15,005 bases of DNA from Pseudomonadota bacterium. GTDB lineage: Bacteria; Pseudomonadota; Alphaproteobacteria; Rhizobiales; Xanthobacteraceae. The stretch covers positions 1-15,005 of the forward strand of contig JAEZEU010000314.1 of NCBI GenBank assembly GCA_023432885.1. Direction: 5' to 3'. The position numbers were made by a program, and so were the translations under genes. Shown one piece after another: positions 14,428 through 15,005 of this stretch. The notes under the pieces are model-generated. The model worked only from the letters and a program-made list of their open reading frames with translations. It was not told the origin of the DNA and did not search any database. Every line of letters starts with the position of its first letter. Position 1 is the stretch's first letter.

Positions 14428-15005
14428 TCACAATCCCAAATATGCCTTTCTCACGTCGGGATTGACCTTGATTTCTGCGGCCGAGCCCTGCATCAGCACG
14501 CGGCCGGTCTGCAGGATGTAGGCGCGGTCGGCGATGTCCAGGCACTCGGCCATGCGCTGCTCGACGATCAGCACGGTAAGGCCGGTGTCGCGGATGCGCT
14601 TCACAGCCTGGAAAATCTCGTCGACCAGCTTCGGCATGATGCCCTGCGACGGCTCGTCGAGCATGAGCAGCCGCGGCCGGGTCATCAGCGCGCGGCCGAT
14701 GGCGAGCATCTGCTGCTCGCCCCCTGAGAGCGTCTCGGCGCGCTGGTCGAGCCGCTCCGACAGCCGCGGGAACAGGGTGAAGACGAGATCGAGCGGGCCC
14801 TCGCGATCGGGCTGGCCGCGAAAAAGATAGCTGCCGAGCCTCAAATTGTCGCGCACCGACAGGCGCGGAAACAGCCGACGGTTTTCCGGCACATAGGCGA
14901 TGCCATGCGAGGTGATGACATGCTGGGCCATGCCGTCTATGCGCGTGCCGTCGAAGGTGACGGTGCCGGAGCGCGGCCGCTCGGCGCCCGCGATGGATTT
15001 CAATA
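14428..15005 (-). CDS. livF: Branched-chain amino acid-type ABC transporter ATPase, C-terminal part (LivF family)
   Basis: Partial: the gene continues past the window end, where the last two bases (TA on the coding strand) fit the Leu of the usual TTLLKSIAG that follows Walker A. About 192 residues remain. Visible are the Q-loop region (GIAYVPENRRLFPRLSVRDN), the signature LSGGEQQMLAIGRALM, Walker B LLMLDEPSQGI, and LIVEQ in the switch region with Gln in place of the H-loop His, as in LivF. It ends AYLGL, also typical. LivF works with LivG, two permeases and a periplasmic binding protein to import branched-chain amino acids, amides, urea or other small solutes; which one depends on the missing neighbours. 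Walker A is outside the window, so intactness cannot be judged. The 158 bases between it and the preceding convergent gene show no gene or clear terminator. Confidence 0.92.
   Translation of the reverse strand, partial: LKSIAGAERPRSGTVTFDGTRIDGMAQHVITSHGIAYVPENRRLFPRLSVRDNLRLGSYLFRGQPDREGPLDLVFTLFPRLSERLDQRAETLSGGEQQMLAIGRALMTRPRLLMLDEPSQGIMPKLVDEIFQAVKRIRDTGLTVLIVEQRMAECLDIADRAYILQTGRVLMQGSAAEIKVNPDVRKAYLGL

Noticed and set aside
14332..14727. Plus-strand open frame opposite livF
   Set aside because: Antisense shadow of the ABC ATPase, with no ribosome site or recognisable domain.
1..15005. CRISPR arrays, tRNA or rRNA genes, insertion sequences or prophage genes
   Set aside because: No spaced repeat array, tRNA-like sequence, transposase motif or terminal inverted repeat with target duplication was seen.

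Overview
The window reads as chromosomal DNA from a high-GC alphaproteobacterium of the Bradyrhizobium / Rhodopseudomonas type. Reasons: strong G/C preference at third codon positions throughout, 36H-like chemoreceptor signalling domains typical of Rhizobiales, a GAGCATGATC-ended intergenic palindrome of the kind common in Bradyrhizobium, and small proteins whose pattern I recognise only from that group. The genus is inferred from pattern memory, not from a search. I see no mobile element, CRISPR array, tRNA or rRNA.

Layout. (1) 15-4604, minus strand: an RND-type tripartite pump operon. The inner-membrane permease comes first, overlaps the periplasmic adaptor by 11 bases, and a 69-residue protein of unknown function follows 14 bases after the adaptor stop. 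No outer-membrane channel or TetR-type repressor is adjacent. A 13-bp-stem hairpin lies about 65 bases before the permease start. (2) 4774-9852, minus strand: two methyl-accepting chemotaxis proteins with different sensor domains but signalling domains that align without a gap over 271 residues. Between them is an AraC-family regulator whose stop codon lies inside a dispersed palindromic repeat. Both receptor genes carry a near-identical 14-base motif about 100 bases before their start codons. (3) 10029-13772: an acid-sugar (tetronate) catabolic module. ltnD-otnI-otnK read on the minus strand and otnC reads divergently from a 107-base control region that holds a 20-bp-spaced direct repeat. (4) 13877-14269, plus strand: a small exported four-cysteine protein. 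(5) 14428-15005, minus strand: the C-terminal part of a LivF-type ABC ATPase, cut by the window end.

How it works together. The module in (3) encodes the steps from L-threonate to 2-oxo-tetronate (LtnD), 3-oxo-tetronate (OtnI), 3-oxo-tetronate 4-phosphate (OtnK), then dihydroxyacetone phosphate plus CO2 (OtnC), so the cell can probably feed on threonate, a breakdown product of plant ascorbate. No dedicated transporter, D-erythronate dehydrogenase or regulator is visible beside it. The chemoreceptors next to it could steer toward such compounds, but that is only adjacency. I do not see a convincing undescribed system here. The most checkable leads are the shared chemoreceptor upstream motif, the repeat-supplied stop codon of the AraC gene, the direct repeat in the ltnD/otnC control region, and the replaced TM10 lysine in the RND permease.
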